A stretch of 64,000 nucleotides of DNA from Macrophomina tecta (GCA_024180945.1 JAKSGN010000001.1:248001-312000); one strand, 5' to 3'; shown: positions 11,301-20,231, numbered from the stretch's first letter. The notes: generated from the sequence alone by a model not told the origin. Numbers and translations are program-made.

Positions 11301-12905
11301 CAAACCGAGCTCCCACGAATCCACAAAGATCAACTGCCCCCTGAGCCACGGTTTTACCACGAAATCTTCAAACACCCAATGAAACCCCACCTGCTAAAAG
11401 CTATTCAAACAGAGCTTCAGGAAGTCCAGGGTAAGGGGGTGTGGAAGATAGTACAAGCGAAAGAAGCGCAAAGTCTTCAGAAAGAGGTTATTCCACTTAC
11501 TTGGGTATTCAAATACAAATTCGATGAATACGGTTGGCTTATAAAAGTCAAGGCTCGTATCTGTGTAAGGGGAGACTTACAAAGCACCCAACAGGACACG
11601 TACGCAGCTACCCTGGCCTTCCGAATCTTTCGAGCACTAATAGCAATTATCTGTGCGTTCGATTTGGAGACACGTCAGTACGACGTTGTTAACGCCTTTC
11701 CCCATGTACCTCTTCAAGAAAAGACGTTCTGCCGACCGCCTGAAGGAATGAAGCTCCCTGCTAGCCAAATACTACTGCTACTCCGAGCGTTATACGGCTT
11801 AAAAGAATCACCAGCGTTATGGCAAAACCACTTCTGCCAGACACTAAAAGAGCTTGGATTAGAACCGGTTCCAGACGCACCGTGCCTCTACGCAAACGAC
11901 CACTTATTCGTCTTCTTCTTCGTAGATGACGTAATCATGGCCTACCACAAGCGTGATGAGCAGTACGCCAACGCATTTCAGGAGGACTTATTCCAGCGCT
12001 ATGAGATGCGGATGATGGGTGAGGCTCAATGGTTCTTAGCCTTACGAATAGTACGGGATCGTGAGCAACGGCTCTTATGGCTCTCACAGGAGTCATATAT
12101 TAACGGCCTTATTACGCGTTACAGCGTTAAGGAGACTCACGTACCAGCTACACCTCTCCCATCAGATAAAGTGCTAGAATCGAATCAAGGCACGCATGCA
12201 AGCGCACAAGATATCCACACGTACCAAAGCAAGATAGGCTCAGCTCAGTTTGCAGCTGTAAGCACACGTACGGATATAGCCTACGCCTGTTCAGCACTAT
12301 CAGCCTACCTCACCAACCCCTCAGCTCGCCACTTAGAGCTAGCACAACGTCTCCTCGGATATCTAGCAGGGACTAAGAACCTCGCCTTATACTATCAAGG
12401 ATTCCAGGAGAACCAGGCTGATATCTTTACTATCAGCAGTGATGCGGCGTACGCAAACGATCCGGATACACGCCGCAGTCACCAAGGATCGATTATCATA
12501 ATGTACGGTGCGCCAGTAGACTGGAAAGCGATTAAACAACCAACTGTCACCACCTCAACTACGGAAGCAGAGCTACTCGCTTTATCCGAGGCAGCTAAGC
12601 AGTGCTTCTGGTGGAAGCGTCTATTTAGGGGCATTCAGTTCGATCCAGGACACGAGATTGAGGTTCAGTGCGATAACACGCAAACGCTTCGCCTTATGAA
12701 GGAGAAAATAGGCAAGCTAAACACCAAGCTACGCCACGTTGATATTCACCATCACTGGCTACGCCAAGAGGCTCAGGCAGGCAACGTTCGCCTTCGCTGG
12801 ACGCCTACGGCCGTTATGCTTGCAGACGGCTTAACCAAAGCCTTACCACGTCAGAAACACCATCAGTTCGTTAACCAAATTGGCCTTACACCTCTCTTTA
12901 AGTAA
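8370..12905 (+). CDS. Copia B Gag-Pol polyprotein, 1511 aa
   Basis: A single open frame encoding the whole copia polyprotein. Residues 1-330: Gag, with zinc-knuckle-like CxCGENHxxxxC (C255, C257, H261, C266). Around residue 367: aspartic protease active site DTGSTHHIC. Then the pre-integrase zinc finger (WHDIFAH...CDVC), the integrase core with D in SFDLTQ, D in RSDGE and E in NGASER, RT with FVDD (D1186, D1187), and RNase H with SSDAAYAND, TTEAELLAL and ADGLTK motifs, ending GLTPLFK. Start chosen at the first ATG after the PBS, equivalent to the MTSSKP start in copia A. No Gag-Pol frameshift or stop exists, so Gag excess must come from processing or splicing. All catalytic residues are present, so it may be active. 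Confidence 0.97.
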   Translation: MASSKPIIVLKSSDNWDEWYFTIQARAKQGKIFDYINPNLVEKPIQPIKPRSPTEPENDSTRAWERYKLQREDYKQELREYEKLEKEINDLSTVILDSISSSLQPILRKLRDDLHPYSQLSALKARLQPTQETQEDLVINQLKQLEKSPSSQNIAKWLDQWEETLFKAESLDLPDVSGNRGKKSFLKALSSFDAQWATNYKIRLQNGELIKPLANLIVEYRNYQRQNAAENPKVTKAAFTATLRNQKQERGPPKCTCGENHWYYQCAYYNAAIRPANWTPNKELQAKIKKSLEDPQTKYRVERSLNRSKRKRENPTPQKPQEDPQDQQSTNESDDSNPSSFPAVVASAFSTQHVAKPTTLELSWITDTGSTHHICNRFMQKRFKKTRDASPDNYVTAGNSTIPIEAFGEVTVNATNQQGNRVITLLDVAYVPSFKANLVSVAKARDKGVQLDTGRLCLYKKDVIVANLTLKHNHFFMEYNKGLNNPKVNSNLVIRSLPATQWHDIFAHAGQNAVNALPKAVQGAAITDQELPKHCDVCARTKAHQQISRAMEPEESSTEAFFRISFDLTQMTRANNGNQWTTHVECASTKFTITVTHVTKDECTQHLLNIIQMIKSRLGKTVAFLRSDGEVSLTHAFKQQLEQQGITHEVSAPYTPQQNGASERSGHSIIVKARALRVSANLPEGLWPEMIKAATYIHNRTPMKRHQWKTPFELVHKKQPKVAHLRVYGCKAYSLLKTIPRSHKLNERVLVGYLVGYDSTNIYRIWYPPKDRIIRSRDVTFDESSKFSPEDLDELLAAQQQDDEPESVIPRIMLNEEDIIYSDEEPETSTDDISRESTPNQAESPQKESTPTQADYLPSPSSSASGIRVQVPDSPQLSSQGSGGEEQQQTRRLGPLLPVQYETEPDPGAAIGNRAPRGRDISADINTSLIIQGSKTRRQRRDAYITLIQDNMFSHQGLYSSFMTVLNEPRTRAVKHHQTELPRIHKDQLPPEPRFYHEIFKHPMKPHLLKAIQTELQEVQGKGVWKIVQAKEAQSLQKEVIPLTWVFKYKFDEYGWLIKVKARICVRGDLQSTQQDTYAATLAFRIFRALIAIICAFDLETRQYDVVNAFPHVPLQEKTFCRPPEGMKLPASQILLLLRALYGLKESPALWQNHFCQTLKELGLEPVPDAPCLYANDHLFVFFFVDDVIMAYHKRDEQYANAFQEDLFQRYEMRMMGEAQWFLALRIVRDREQRLLWLSQESYINGLITRYSVKETHVPATPLPSDKVLESNQGTHASAQDIHTYQSKIGSAQFAAVSTRTDIAYACSALSAYLTNPSARHLELAQRLLGYLAGTKNLALYYQGFQENQADIFTISSDAAYANDPDTRRSHQGSIIIMYGAPVDWKAIKQPTVTTSTTEAELLALSEAAKQCFWWKRLFRGIQFDPGHEIEVQCDNTQTLRLMKEKIGKLNTKLRHVDIHHHWLRQEAQAGNVRLRWTPTAVMLADGLTKALPRQKHHQFVNQIGLTPLFK

Positions 12906-13574
12906 CGGCCCAAGTCGATTTCAGTAAACGGTGTTATTGCTTTTATAGAGGCACAACCCTCTTCCCCAGTTATCTTTATAAAAGAAAGAAAGAACCAGAA
13001 AAAGAAGCGGATTAACCGACCCCCGAGGAGGCCGGCCCCAGCCAGGCTACACCACAGAACAACACCAAGACTGATAAGCCACGTTAGCAGCTAGGCTCAG
13101 CACGCCCCGCAGATTCACCCAGCTAGAGCATTACGCCCACCGGCTCAGAAATCTGGCCGATGTCGGACAACCCTCTTCCCTACTACCAGTTGCCTAGCAG
13201 AAGGGCCCTCAATTCACTACCTGGGTGCACCCGATCCCGTGATCGCCAGTGTCAAATGGGTGATTAGCCCAAATGTGGCTGCACGCAGCGCACATGATAG
13301 TGGTCAGCTTGGTTACTTTGGATGGGAAGATTTTCGCTTTTTGATCTTATATACCCATTCACGTGACCGAGTGGTGTATTGGGTAAAGCGCTGATTACGT
13401 CAGAACCGAGGTTCCGAGTTCAATTCTCAATGTGGGCAGGCTAAAAGATTCCGAGTTCGATTCCAAGCGCCACCACGCATTTTTTTTCTTTTTAAATTTT
13501 TGCACACAACGAGTTCAACACTCATCCTACCCCTACCTTTGTTTTATCACGCACTTCCCTTTCAGGCAACACGT
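12906..13574 (+). other. GC-rich 3' region of copia B, unlike copia A
   Basis: About 0.67 kb between the Gag-Pol stop and the purine tract. It shows no similarity to the 3' region of copia A, H or L, lacks their hairpin, and is GC-richer. A 14-bp direct repeat ACAACCCTCTTCCC occurs at 12953-12966 and 13167-13180. A tRNA-like unit lies at 13363-13487. No convincing protein frame was seen. It may be captured host DNA. Confidence 0.6.
13363..13487 (+). ncRNA. tRNA-like / SINE-like Pol III unit
   Basis: An A-box-like stretch (GAGTGGTGTATTGGGTAAAGCG, split here as GAGTGGTGTA at 13369 and TTGGGTAAAGCG at 13379) is followed by an anticodon-arm-like hairpin CTGATTACGTCAG, then a T-arm-like GGTTCCGAGTTCAATTCTC (13409-13427). 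A second T-arm-like GATTCCGAGTTCGATTCC follows at 13448-13465, and a run of eight T at 13480-13487 could end Pol III transcription. The acceptor stem does not pair well, so this is not a functional tRNA. It could be a degenerate tRNA-Arg(ACG), a tRNA-derived SINE head, or chance resemblance. Confidence 0.45.
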
Positions 13575-13584
13575 GAAGGGGGTG
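13575..13584 (+). promoter_or_regulatory. Polypurine tract of copia B
   Basis: GAAGGGGGTG directly before the 3' LTR; conserved with copia A, H and L. Confidence 0.85.
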
Positions 13585-13803
13585 TGTTGGAATATTTGAT
13601 TCAGTAGTGTTTTGGATTCAGTTATGTCTTATACTCGTTGCACACCTGTCTCAGTAGGTAAGCAAGTTACATACCCGTTTTACCCTAGTAGGTAGAATAG
13701 GTATAAGGGAAGCCCGTACGGCCTCCCTCTACTAGATATGCCAATCTATGGGAACTCATCTTCATTAGTTGAATTAAGGCTGCCAATTAGTCATTTTCCA
13801 ACA
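13585..13803 (+). repeat. 3' LTR of copia B
   Basis: 219 bp. Differs from the 5' LTR by three C-to-T changes, each in CpA context. Target duplication AATAT follows. Confidence 0.97.
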
Positions 13804-15497
13804 AATATCGTCGGCCTTGGTAACTTCTTCGTTCCTAGTTATTATACCGAATTGTCGTGGTTTGTGGGGGTACTATTTCGATATATCCTTACTACTTTAG
13901 TGTATCTGGTAGTCATCGTCGTAGTAGGCTGTCTAGTGCAGCGTATCGTAGTTGTCTTGGCGGGATGTAACCGATGCTTCGCGTTGAGCGCTCGAGGTCT
14001 ACTTTCCGTCTTTCTTGTTGCGAGGGTTCTGCGGATACTTAGGAGAGAAGTGCTTGTTACTACCGTAGGTAATGTAGAGTTAATTCTTATAGCGCTATTT
14101 TTGCTTGTCCGTCTAGTTTGGATTAGGTCCTTTAGGCTTTTTATTATTGTTTTGACTATTATTGTTGCTCTTCTTGGAATCCTGTCGGTTGGCCGCGTTG
14201 AGGGCTATAGCGTCTCCGCCTTCGTGTTACGGCGCAGCCTCCACAGGGTTAGGGAACAGCAGGATGAGGTAGTAAGTGGGGAGCTCGGGTGCGGCGTGGA
14301 AAGGACCCACGCGCGCTCACGTGAAGCACGTGACGCCAAGATAGTGCTCTCACTGCTCCGAAGGCGCTCGGACCGGAACACCACAGAGCACCCAGAGCAG
14401 GACAAGCTACTCTGTCTGCTCCCAAGGTCACCGCCCTCCCGAGGGACAGAGCAGACGGATCAGAAACTAGATTGTATACACTTTCCTACTTGTATATAAA
14501 CCACACTCCTTAGATAGCTTTGACCTTCGTGGTCAACTTCAATAACAATTCAGCACATTGTTAGTAACACGGCCTTCGCACGCAGTGCTCAGTCTTGTCA
14601 CGTGTTCGACTTGCTCTCACCCTCTTCTTGTACCCACTCAAGGAAAACCCCCTCGACAGGTTTTCTCCCTCTTCGGTGTTTGGATCCTTAGAGGCAGAGG
14701 CCCGCTCGTTACACTTCGAGGGTTGTTCTTTCGCGGCGAGGCTTCGAGGTGTTAGCTTGTCGAGAACCTATTTTCCATTCGTATATACGACCGTCGATCT
14801 GAGACGTAAGGTCTACTATCTTCTAGAAGATAGATAGGTATTCGTAGGTAATTATGTTCTTCTTGACTTCTTCCTTTAGGCCTTTGTAGAAGAGGTCGCG
14901 GAAAGTCTCGTCTGACTATTTAAGATAGGCTGTAAGCTGTTGAAACTTAGTTGCGTAGATAGCTATAGATCCTAGTTATTTAACGGTTATAATGTTGTTA
15001 GAGGCTTTGCGGACTTTATCTCGATCGTTAAAAGTAGCTCTAAGGTTGTCTACGAATCCCGTGTAGGTGCCGAAGATTTTCTTAGTCTTTTCCCGTCTCT
15101 TCTCGAGAGAGTGTTTATTGGCTAGGTGGTCGCGAAGGTATGGTTCTATCTATGCCTCTGCCGTTTCTCTGAGGTAAGTTGATGCGAAGAGCACTTCCTC
15201 GGTGTTGCTATCGAATTGCGCTTGATTGAACTGGAGGTAGCGTTGTATCTGGAGGAGGAAGGATTAAAGCTTTTTTCTGTTTCTATCGAATTTCTCGGGT
15301 GCCGCTACTTTAACCTTGGTAGCGCTCCGCTTTGTTGTGTGCTTGAATAGTCGAGCGTTCTGAGTCTTTAGCTCCTTGATGAGCTGTAAGAGCTTAGCTC
15401 TGGTAGGCTCCGTTTACTATACGGGCTGAGCTGGCCCCTGGGCACCCTAAACGTGACCCTCGGCCGGGTCGACCTCTATTTGAGATCCTGGTGCCAT
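13804..15497 (-). pseudogene. Gypsy E Gag, interrupted by solo LTR F
   Basis: Minus-strand frame starting at an ATG (15497-15495, MAPGSQIEVDPAEG) and continuing through a retrotransposon Gag core with the pattern LLQLIKELK...KFDRN...FLLQIQRYLQF...ASTYLRETA, then DNLRATFNDRD...YATKFQQLTAYLK, into a basic, Asn/Gln-rich tail. The frame runs through LTR F once the LTR and one CTTCG copy are removed, and on into 7791 once copia B is removed. Stops are TAG/TAA at Gln or Trp sites. No classic CCHC knuckle was recognised. The homologous start is at 52576 in element M. Confidence 0.8.
14225..14713 (+). mobile_element. Solo LTR F (gypsy E/M family)
   Basis: 489 bp with ends TGTTAC...GTTACA and a perfect target duplication CTTCG at 14220-14224 and 14714-14718. 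It lies in the opposite orientation to its host E but belongs to the same family: it matches E's own LTR (15589-16043) in reverse. A TATA box TATATAAA is at 14493-14500. It is far less RIP-mutated than E's LTR, so it is a later insertion followed by LTR-LTR recombination. Confidence 0.93.
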
Positions 15498-15573
15498 TTC
15501 TGTTTCCTAAACTCGTTAGGGGGTGATATCTTACCCGATAAGACTTGATCTTAGAGCCTTCCTCTCCTTATAA

Positions 15574-15588
15574 GAATAGTGGTTAAAG
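15574..15588 (-). promoter_or_regulatory. PBS of gypsy E
   Basis: Minus strand CTTTAACCACTATTC directly after the 5' LTR. It does not begin with TGG, so it does not match a tRNA 3' end. Its core TTAACCAC is complementary to GTGGTYAA in the family LTR (14529-14536 in F), about 36 nt after the TATA box. Confidence 0.55.
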
Positions 15589-16043
15589 TATAATAAGCGG
15601 GCCTCTGCCTCTAAGAATCTAAACACTAAAGAGGGAGAAAATCTATCGAGGGGGTTTTCCTTAAGTGGGTATAAGAAGAGGGTGAGAGCAAGTCGAATAC
15701 GTAATAAGACTAAGCACTACGTGTAAAGGACGTGTTACTAATAGAGTCTAAATTCTATTATTAAAGTTAACTACGAAGGTCAAAGCTATCTAAGGAGTGT
15801 GGTTTATATACGAGTAGAAAAGTATATATAATCTAGTGTTTATAAAGTTTATCTCTGTGGGTAGTCTAAACTATCTAAACTAGTGTTCGAGAGTTCATTC
15901 TGCCAAGCCCTCATGAACTGATGAACTGGTGGGGTATTACGTGACCCCCGTCTTTCCTGGTGGACCTTTCGCGGCGCTCGTCTGCGCCCCGCTTGTTCCT
16001 TTCCCCCATCTGTTCCAGGTCCTGTGAAGGCTGCGCCGTAATA
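15589..16043 (-). repeat. 5' LTR of gypsy E
   Basis: 455 bp, RIP-decayed; TG has become TA at the outer end. Inverted relative to solo LTR F, giving a large inverted repeat (about 14225-14713 versus 15589-16043). Confidence 0.88.
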
Positions 16044-16048
16044 AATGG

Positions 16049-17272
16049 CAACTTTTATTTGCTTTTAAATGGAGCAGGTCCAGGATGGAGGGAAGGAGAT
16101 CAACTTTAAGTTAAAGTATGGTGGTATTTGGACTAGATATTTGATAGAAAACAAGATGTCTTTACATCAAACTCAGAGAGATGCAAGTAATGAAAATTAA
16201 TATTAATTGCCAATCAAGCAATAAAGAACAACTCTGCTTCGGCCCTCGACGACCCTCTGCTTTCCTAAATCCCGAAAACCAGCAAGGCAAATGGGCTAGC
16301 CTCCCCGCAAGTTGGGCACCTTTTGAAGGATACATTTTGTCCGAATTTCCTTTCGTAGTGCGTCGAGTTGTTTCTGCGAGTAGATTTTCCCTGAGGATTG
16401 CCACTTATTAGCCCTCGATCGACATCCTTGTTAACAATATGGATGTTGCGGAGGCCGCAACACTTGACGAGAATATCTTGGGATGTTTGCCATTATGCGT
16501 CTGTTGTTTGCCAAGTAAATTTAGTTTCATTACTCAATGGACCGTCACTCCACCATTCTAACAAATTGCCGTGGATAGCTAATAAAGGCTTTATTCTCTA
16601 TCCTTACCTTACCTCTTTATCCTTCTTTATTAAATCTCCTATCTAATTTTCTATTAGGGAATTATCTCCTTCCGACTGCTTACTAAACTCTATTACTACT
16701 AATATAGTCTTGTAATTCTTTATCCAAGTCTTAGCTCTTTACACACTTATTAGTAGAAGAATAACTAGAATTAGTTTCGCGAATTAGTTTCTATTTTGAG
16801 GCTCGCATAACTAAGTTCTATTAGTTTTTATTTATGATAATCTCTGTACTACTATGGACTTTTTACTTGTAAGGATATACTTCTTACATATTCCGGAGGG
16901 TTAGTAACTATAATTCTTCGCTAATTTTCAAATCACATCGAGAGCAGCTTAGTAATAACGATCTAAAAGTCGAACCGACTCTAATAGTATAGCGTGTTTT
17001 TAAGGCTCTTAAGTGCTTCGGTTGTTGCACGTAAAAGGCGGGACTCGGGCTTTCCATTAGCCCGACGTCAATTACCTAATTTCTAAGCGGACACCGTATT
17101 CTCTTAGCATCCGGACGCCGTAACTACAAGACTATCCTTTCAGGTTAAATTAACCGCACCAGTTCGCTGGGCTGCTAGATTCTGAATAATATATGGTTCG
17201 GCGTTCGGAATTAGACAAAGAGCGAGTCTAAGAGCAATACCGTGGCAATATAAGGGTATCCGCTCTAAAATT
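16049..17272. other. Low-repeat intergenic DNA upstream of the SDR gene
   Basis: About 1.2 kb. 16049-16560 is of ordinary composition and holds a short SDR-like fragment. 16560-17040 is AT-rich. No element family of this window was recognised and no convincing intact gene was seen. Short open frames at 16162-16404 and 16398-16646 lack support. Confidence 0.5.
16415..16480 (+). pseudogene. Relict fragment of an SDR gene
   Basis: The frame beginning at 16415 reads SIDILVNN-MDVAEAATLDE, which matches the SDR signature IDxLVNNAG with following residues. The SDR gene 1.3 kb downstream has SIDILVNNAAVAK at the same site. The usual NNAG is changed to NNMD and similarity stops within about 25 codons, so this is a remnant of a duplicated or related SDR gene. 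It could also be a chance match, since the segment is short. Confidence 0.5.
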
Positions 17273-17280
17273 TATAAAAC
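17273..17280 (+). promoter_or_regulatory. TATA box of the SDR gene
   Basis: TATAAAAC, 79 bp before the ATG at 17359. The leader between them is pyrimidine-rich (CCTCTTTCTACAACCC near 17319-17334), as is common just before start codons in filamentous fungi. Confidence 0.5.
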
Positions 17281-17358
17281 TCGCCCGAATAGCACTGAGT
17301 AGACTATTACCCATTAACCTCTTTCTACAACCCACTCTAAAGACTAATACCACGCGAA

Positions 17359-18208
17359 ATGGCCTCTTCCCCCCTAATAGGGCCTCTGACCTTGGCAAAT
17401 AAGGTTGCCATCGTGACGGGTGGATCCCGAGGCATCGGGGCTGCCATCGCTATTGAGCTCGCTAAACGCGGTGCAAACGTAAGCAACCTACACATCGAAA
17501 TAGAACTATCCTATATATCTAACTGGACTATAGGTCGCTATTACTTTCGTATCACCTAGTAGCGAAACGAACGCGGATGAAGTCATCTCTAAGATTGCTC
17601 GTTTTAACAACGGTTCCCGTGCTATTAAGATTCAGGCCGATATGCACGACGTCGCAGCTCCGCAGAAAATCGTCGCCGAAACTACCGCCGCCTTCGGTAG
17701 CTCGATCGATATCCTCGTCAATAACGCGGCCGTCGCGAAGGCCGTCCCGCTTGAGGAGATTACCCTGGACCACTTTACAGACCACGTCGACGTTAACTTT
17801 CGCAGCGTCGTCTTTACCACGCAGGCGGTGCTGCCGCACCTACGCAGCCCTGGCCGTATTATTAATCTCGGTTCTACTACGAGCCGGACTGGTCAACCGG
17901 CCTCTAGTGTCTACTCCGCGACCAAGGCTGCCGTCGAGGCGCTCGCGCGTAGCTGGGCCGCTGATCTAGGCGCTGCTGGGCATACTGTTAACAACGTCGC
18001 GCCAGGTCTTACAAGTACCGACATGAATGCGCATGGAAAGGCATTGCCAGAGCAGGCCGTTGAGATCCTAAAGGCGACCACGCCTTTAGAACATAGGCTC
18101 GGCACGCCCGAGGATATCGCGCTCGTAGTGGCGATGCTCGCAGAGCCAGCGAGCAGGTGGATTACCGGGCAGACTATCCAGGCTTCTGGAGGGAACTATA
18201 TGTCTTAA
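17359..18208 (+). CDS. Short-chain dehydrogenase/reductase (SDR), one intron
   Basis: Two exons, 17359-17478 and 17534-18208, encode 264 aa, normal for a classical SDR. The 55-bp intron has GTAAGC, a CTAAC branch site and TAG; removing it joins GAN to VAITF, the second beta strand. Rossmann NAD(P) motif TGGSRGIG is at residues 20-27, NNAA at 103-106 (usual NNAG), and the catalytic set is N128, S154, Y167 and K171 (YSATK). The C-terminus ends WITGQTIQASGGNYMS, typical of the family. It is expected to be a soluble NAD(P)H-dependent oxidoreductase; the substrate cannot be told. Best matches in style are 3-oxoacyl-ACP-reductase-like fungal SDRs. No stop codons or RIP damage, although it is surrounded by transposons. 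The codons are GC-richer than the flanks. Confidence 0.93.
17479..17533 (+). other. Intron of the SDR gene
   Basis: 55 bp, phase 0, GTAAGC...ATCTAACTGG...CTATAG. The nearby CCTAG at 17559 would shift the frame, so the upstream TAG is chosen. Confidence 0.88.
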
Positions 18209-18637
18209 GGGTCTGGGTTTTTGTACGTTTAGTCTCTTAACTTTGGGAAAAAAAAAAAAAAAAAAAGAGCGAAGGAATATTAGCGCCAGGCCTATGCTCT
18301 AGTTATTCCACACGACCCTATTTTTTAATTCTTTCCACTTTCATTGGCTTCTGTATAGACTGTGCACGGGCAGTCAGAGGAGTACTAAAATTATTCTACC
18401 GCTTGCATCTCCTGCGGCGCAGGAGATTTAGTGTGCCAAGACGATTCTTAATTAGAACTATTAGATTAATCACGTATATTTTACTTTCGCCAAGTATAGC
18501 CTATTTAGGAGAGGATAAAAGGCTACTCTACGGCCGCCCTCCTCGAATACCATACTAACTTATTCTAATTAATTCTTTTATTATTAATTAAGCCGTTATA
18601 CTACTTACTCTAATAGTTATAAGCTCGGATACGTTTT
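18209..18637. other. Downstream of SDR: A20 tract then AT-rich spacer
   Basis: A run of 20 A at 18248-18267 lies 39 bp after the stop codon. The rest is RIP-like AT-rich sequence with no recognised gene. The gene has an intron, so the A tract does not mark a retrocopy. Confidence 0.6.
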
Positions 18638-18774
18638 TGTTAGATTTGGTGGTGATACCATCAATTAAGAATAAGTGGCATAAGGACTAAGAGGTACGCT
18701 TAGGGGAAGCCTCTTATCCGTCCTCTTCCGTGACTAAGCTAAAGTTTATTATACACACACCTGATATTCCAACA
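18638..18774 (-). repeat. 3' LTR of copia P
   Basis: 137 bp, TGTTAG...TCCAACA, followed inward by CACCCCCTTCGTG, the purine tract on the minus strand. No partner LTR was found in the window. Confidence 0.75.
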
Positions 18775-19396
18775 CACCCCCTTCGTGTGGTGGTGAAGCC
18801 AGCGCACGATAAGATAGTAGCTATAGGCAAAAAGAATAACTACATATATAACTAAGAATTAAACTTATAAACTCGAAATTAAAAAGGATAGCGAGCGGGT
18901 TCTATTAGCTAGGATATAATATAGCTAGTTACGCCTAATAGCCTTTAGACTATTTAACTACATAGGTGGCTAGGTTGCTGGCTCTAATAGAATATAAAAT
19001 AATAACTAATAAGTGGCTAATAATTTAGCCGAGCGGATTACTGCAGGCTATATACATCTAAATAAGAAAATAAAAAGCGCATAATATTAAATAAAGAAAA
19101 TAAAAGAAACTTAGTTATTTTATTTAGTAAGCGGCGTAAGTTTTAATTAGTTAACAAATACCTAGTGCTTCTGCTTTAGTAGTGCCTTTATAAGTCTATC
19201 TACTATTATATCGGCTATGGGCGTCTATCTAAAGTAGATATTATCTACTAACGCTTCTTATCTAAGCTAGTAATAATAAATATTAATATGGCGTAGCTTT
19301 ATTATTAGTTTTTCAACGCTTTTCTCTATAAGCCATAGTGTTATTTAGTTATTATACTAAATCTGTATAAGATGGCCTAGATTAAACTATAGTTAG
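18638..19396 (-). mobile_element. Copia element P, 3' end only
   Basis: Starts with a 137-bp LTR and purine tract, followed by a decayed minus-strand frame corresponding to the C-terminal RNase H end of copia Pol (19140-19380 resembles 841-1000 of copia A). It is cut at 19397 by gypsy D. The LTR is unlike that of copia A/B/H, so this is a separate copia family. Confidence 0.75.
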
Positions 19397-20126
19397 TATA
19401 ACGGCGGCCTCTTCTACTAGGCTTTAGAATCGCCTAGTAGGGTTAGGTAGCTAAAGGGTTTACTTTAAAGAATAAGAGAAGGGTAAAAAATTAGAATAAT
19501 AGTAGTAATTATATAATATATCGGTACGCGATACGCGTTAGGCTTATTACCTCTAATAGGGTTATATTAGAACTTTAAATTAACTATAAAGATTAAAGTA
19601 CTATCTAATAAGTATATCCATATACTATAAAAAAGCTATAATAATTTAGATTAGTATAGCTAGATTAAAGTAGCTAGATTAATAGTATTAGATTAGTATT
19701 CTTAGATTAAGTTAATTCTAATAGGTTCTTATAGGGCCTATATAACCCAGGCGCTAATACCTACTTTTTAGAATTTGACTTTTAACTTTCTTCTACGAAC
19801 GCTAGCGATATTTATCTTATTTACTATCACGTAACGTACTTTTTTATTAGTTTTCTAGATTCTACTAGCGGCCCTTACTAAAGAAGTATTATTTCTATAG
19901 ACTATAGTCTCTTATATCTTCGTCTAGTCTTTCTCGTGTGGGCCCTATTCTCTTAAGAAAATTATTCCCCTATAGAATCTAGTAGTATTACTTATATTCT
20001 AACTAAGCTTCTTAAGCGCTATTTTTTAGTAGTTAGTATTTCTTTGCGGGATTTCTTTCTATAAGAGTTTCTATTTCTTAGGGAATATTTATCCGTGCGG
20101 GACTATCGTCTATAGGGTTTATAATA
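19397..20126 (-). repeat. 3' LTR of gypsy D
   Basis: 730 bp, homologous throughout to the LTR of O (56657-57387). Followed by CTATTCCCCCTCTTAAGG, the purine tract on the minus strand. TTAACTAT at 19580-19587 is the complement of the family PBS core. Confidence 0.9.
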
Positions 20127-20231
20127 CTATTCCCCCTCTTAAGGATCTTTAGCCTAAAGATTTATTTATTTATTTATATTTTAGGCTCTTTTTATTTTCT
20201 TATTTTTCTCTTTTATTATAAGTCTTCTATT

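Larger units (their letters stand above)
7797..13803 (+). mobile_element. Ty1/copia retrotransposon B, intact and recent
   Basis: A complete copia element of 6007 bp with 219-bp LTRs and a perfect target duplication AATAT at 7792-7796 and 13804-13808. It contains PBS, one uninterrupted 1511-codon Gag-Pol, a 0.7-kb non-coding 3' region and a purine tract. The two LTRs differ at three positions only, all CpA in the 5' LTR and TpA in the 3' LTR. It is inserted in gypsy E. It is the only autonomous-looking element in the window and the least mutated. Confidence 0.97.
1..16043 (-). mobile_element. Ty3/gypsy element E, decayed, interrupted by A, B and F
   Basis: A minus-strand gypsy retrotransposon whose 5' LTR is at 15589-16043 and whose RT side leaves the window at position 1. 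Removing copia A, copia B and solo LTR F, with one copy of each target duplication, restores one continuous reading frame: gag from 15497 across F and B, then protease, then the Pro-rich linker before RT at 233-1. This continuity is direct evidence that the three elements inserted into one pre-existing element. Stops are TAA/TAG, as expected from RIP. The sequence next to the outer LTR end is AATGG (16044-16048), the presumed target duplication; its partner lies outside the window. Confidence 0.85.

Noticed and set aside
13363..13440. A functional tRNA-Arg gene
   Set aside because: The acceptor stem does not pair and the anticodon loop is too short; kept only as a tRNA-like unit.
13738..14499. 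253-codon plus-strand open frame
   Set aside because: It is made of the end of the copia B LTR, the antisense of gypsy E gag and part of solo LTR F; the gag on the other strand explains the openness.
14225..16043. Large inverted repeat read as a foldback transposon
   Set aside because: The right arm is the 5' LTR of E and the left arm is a solo LTR with its own target duplication; they are separate insertions.
16162..16404. 80-codon minus-strand frame in the spacer before the SDR gene
   Set aside because: No recognisable domain, and an equally long frame exists on the other strand; no promoter or splice evidence.
18248..18267. A20 tract after the SDR gene as sign of a retrocopy
   Set aside because: The gene has a proper intron, so it is not a processed copy.
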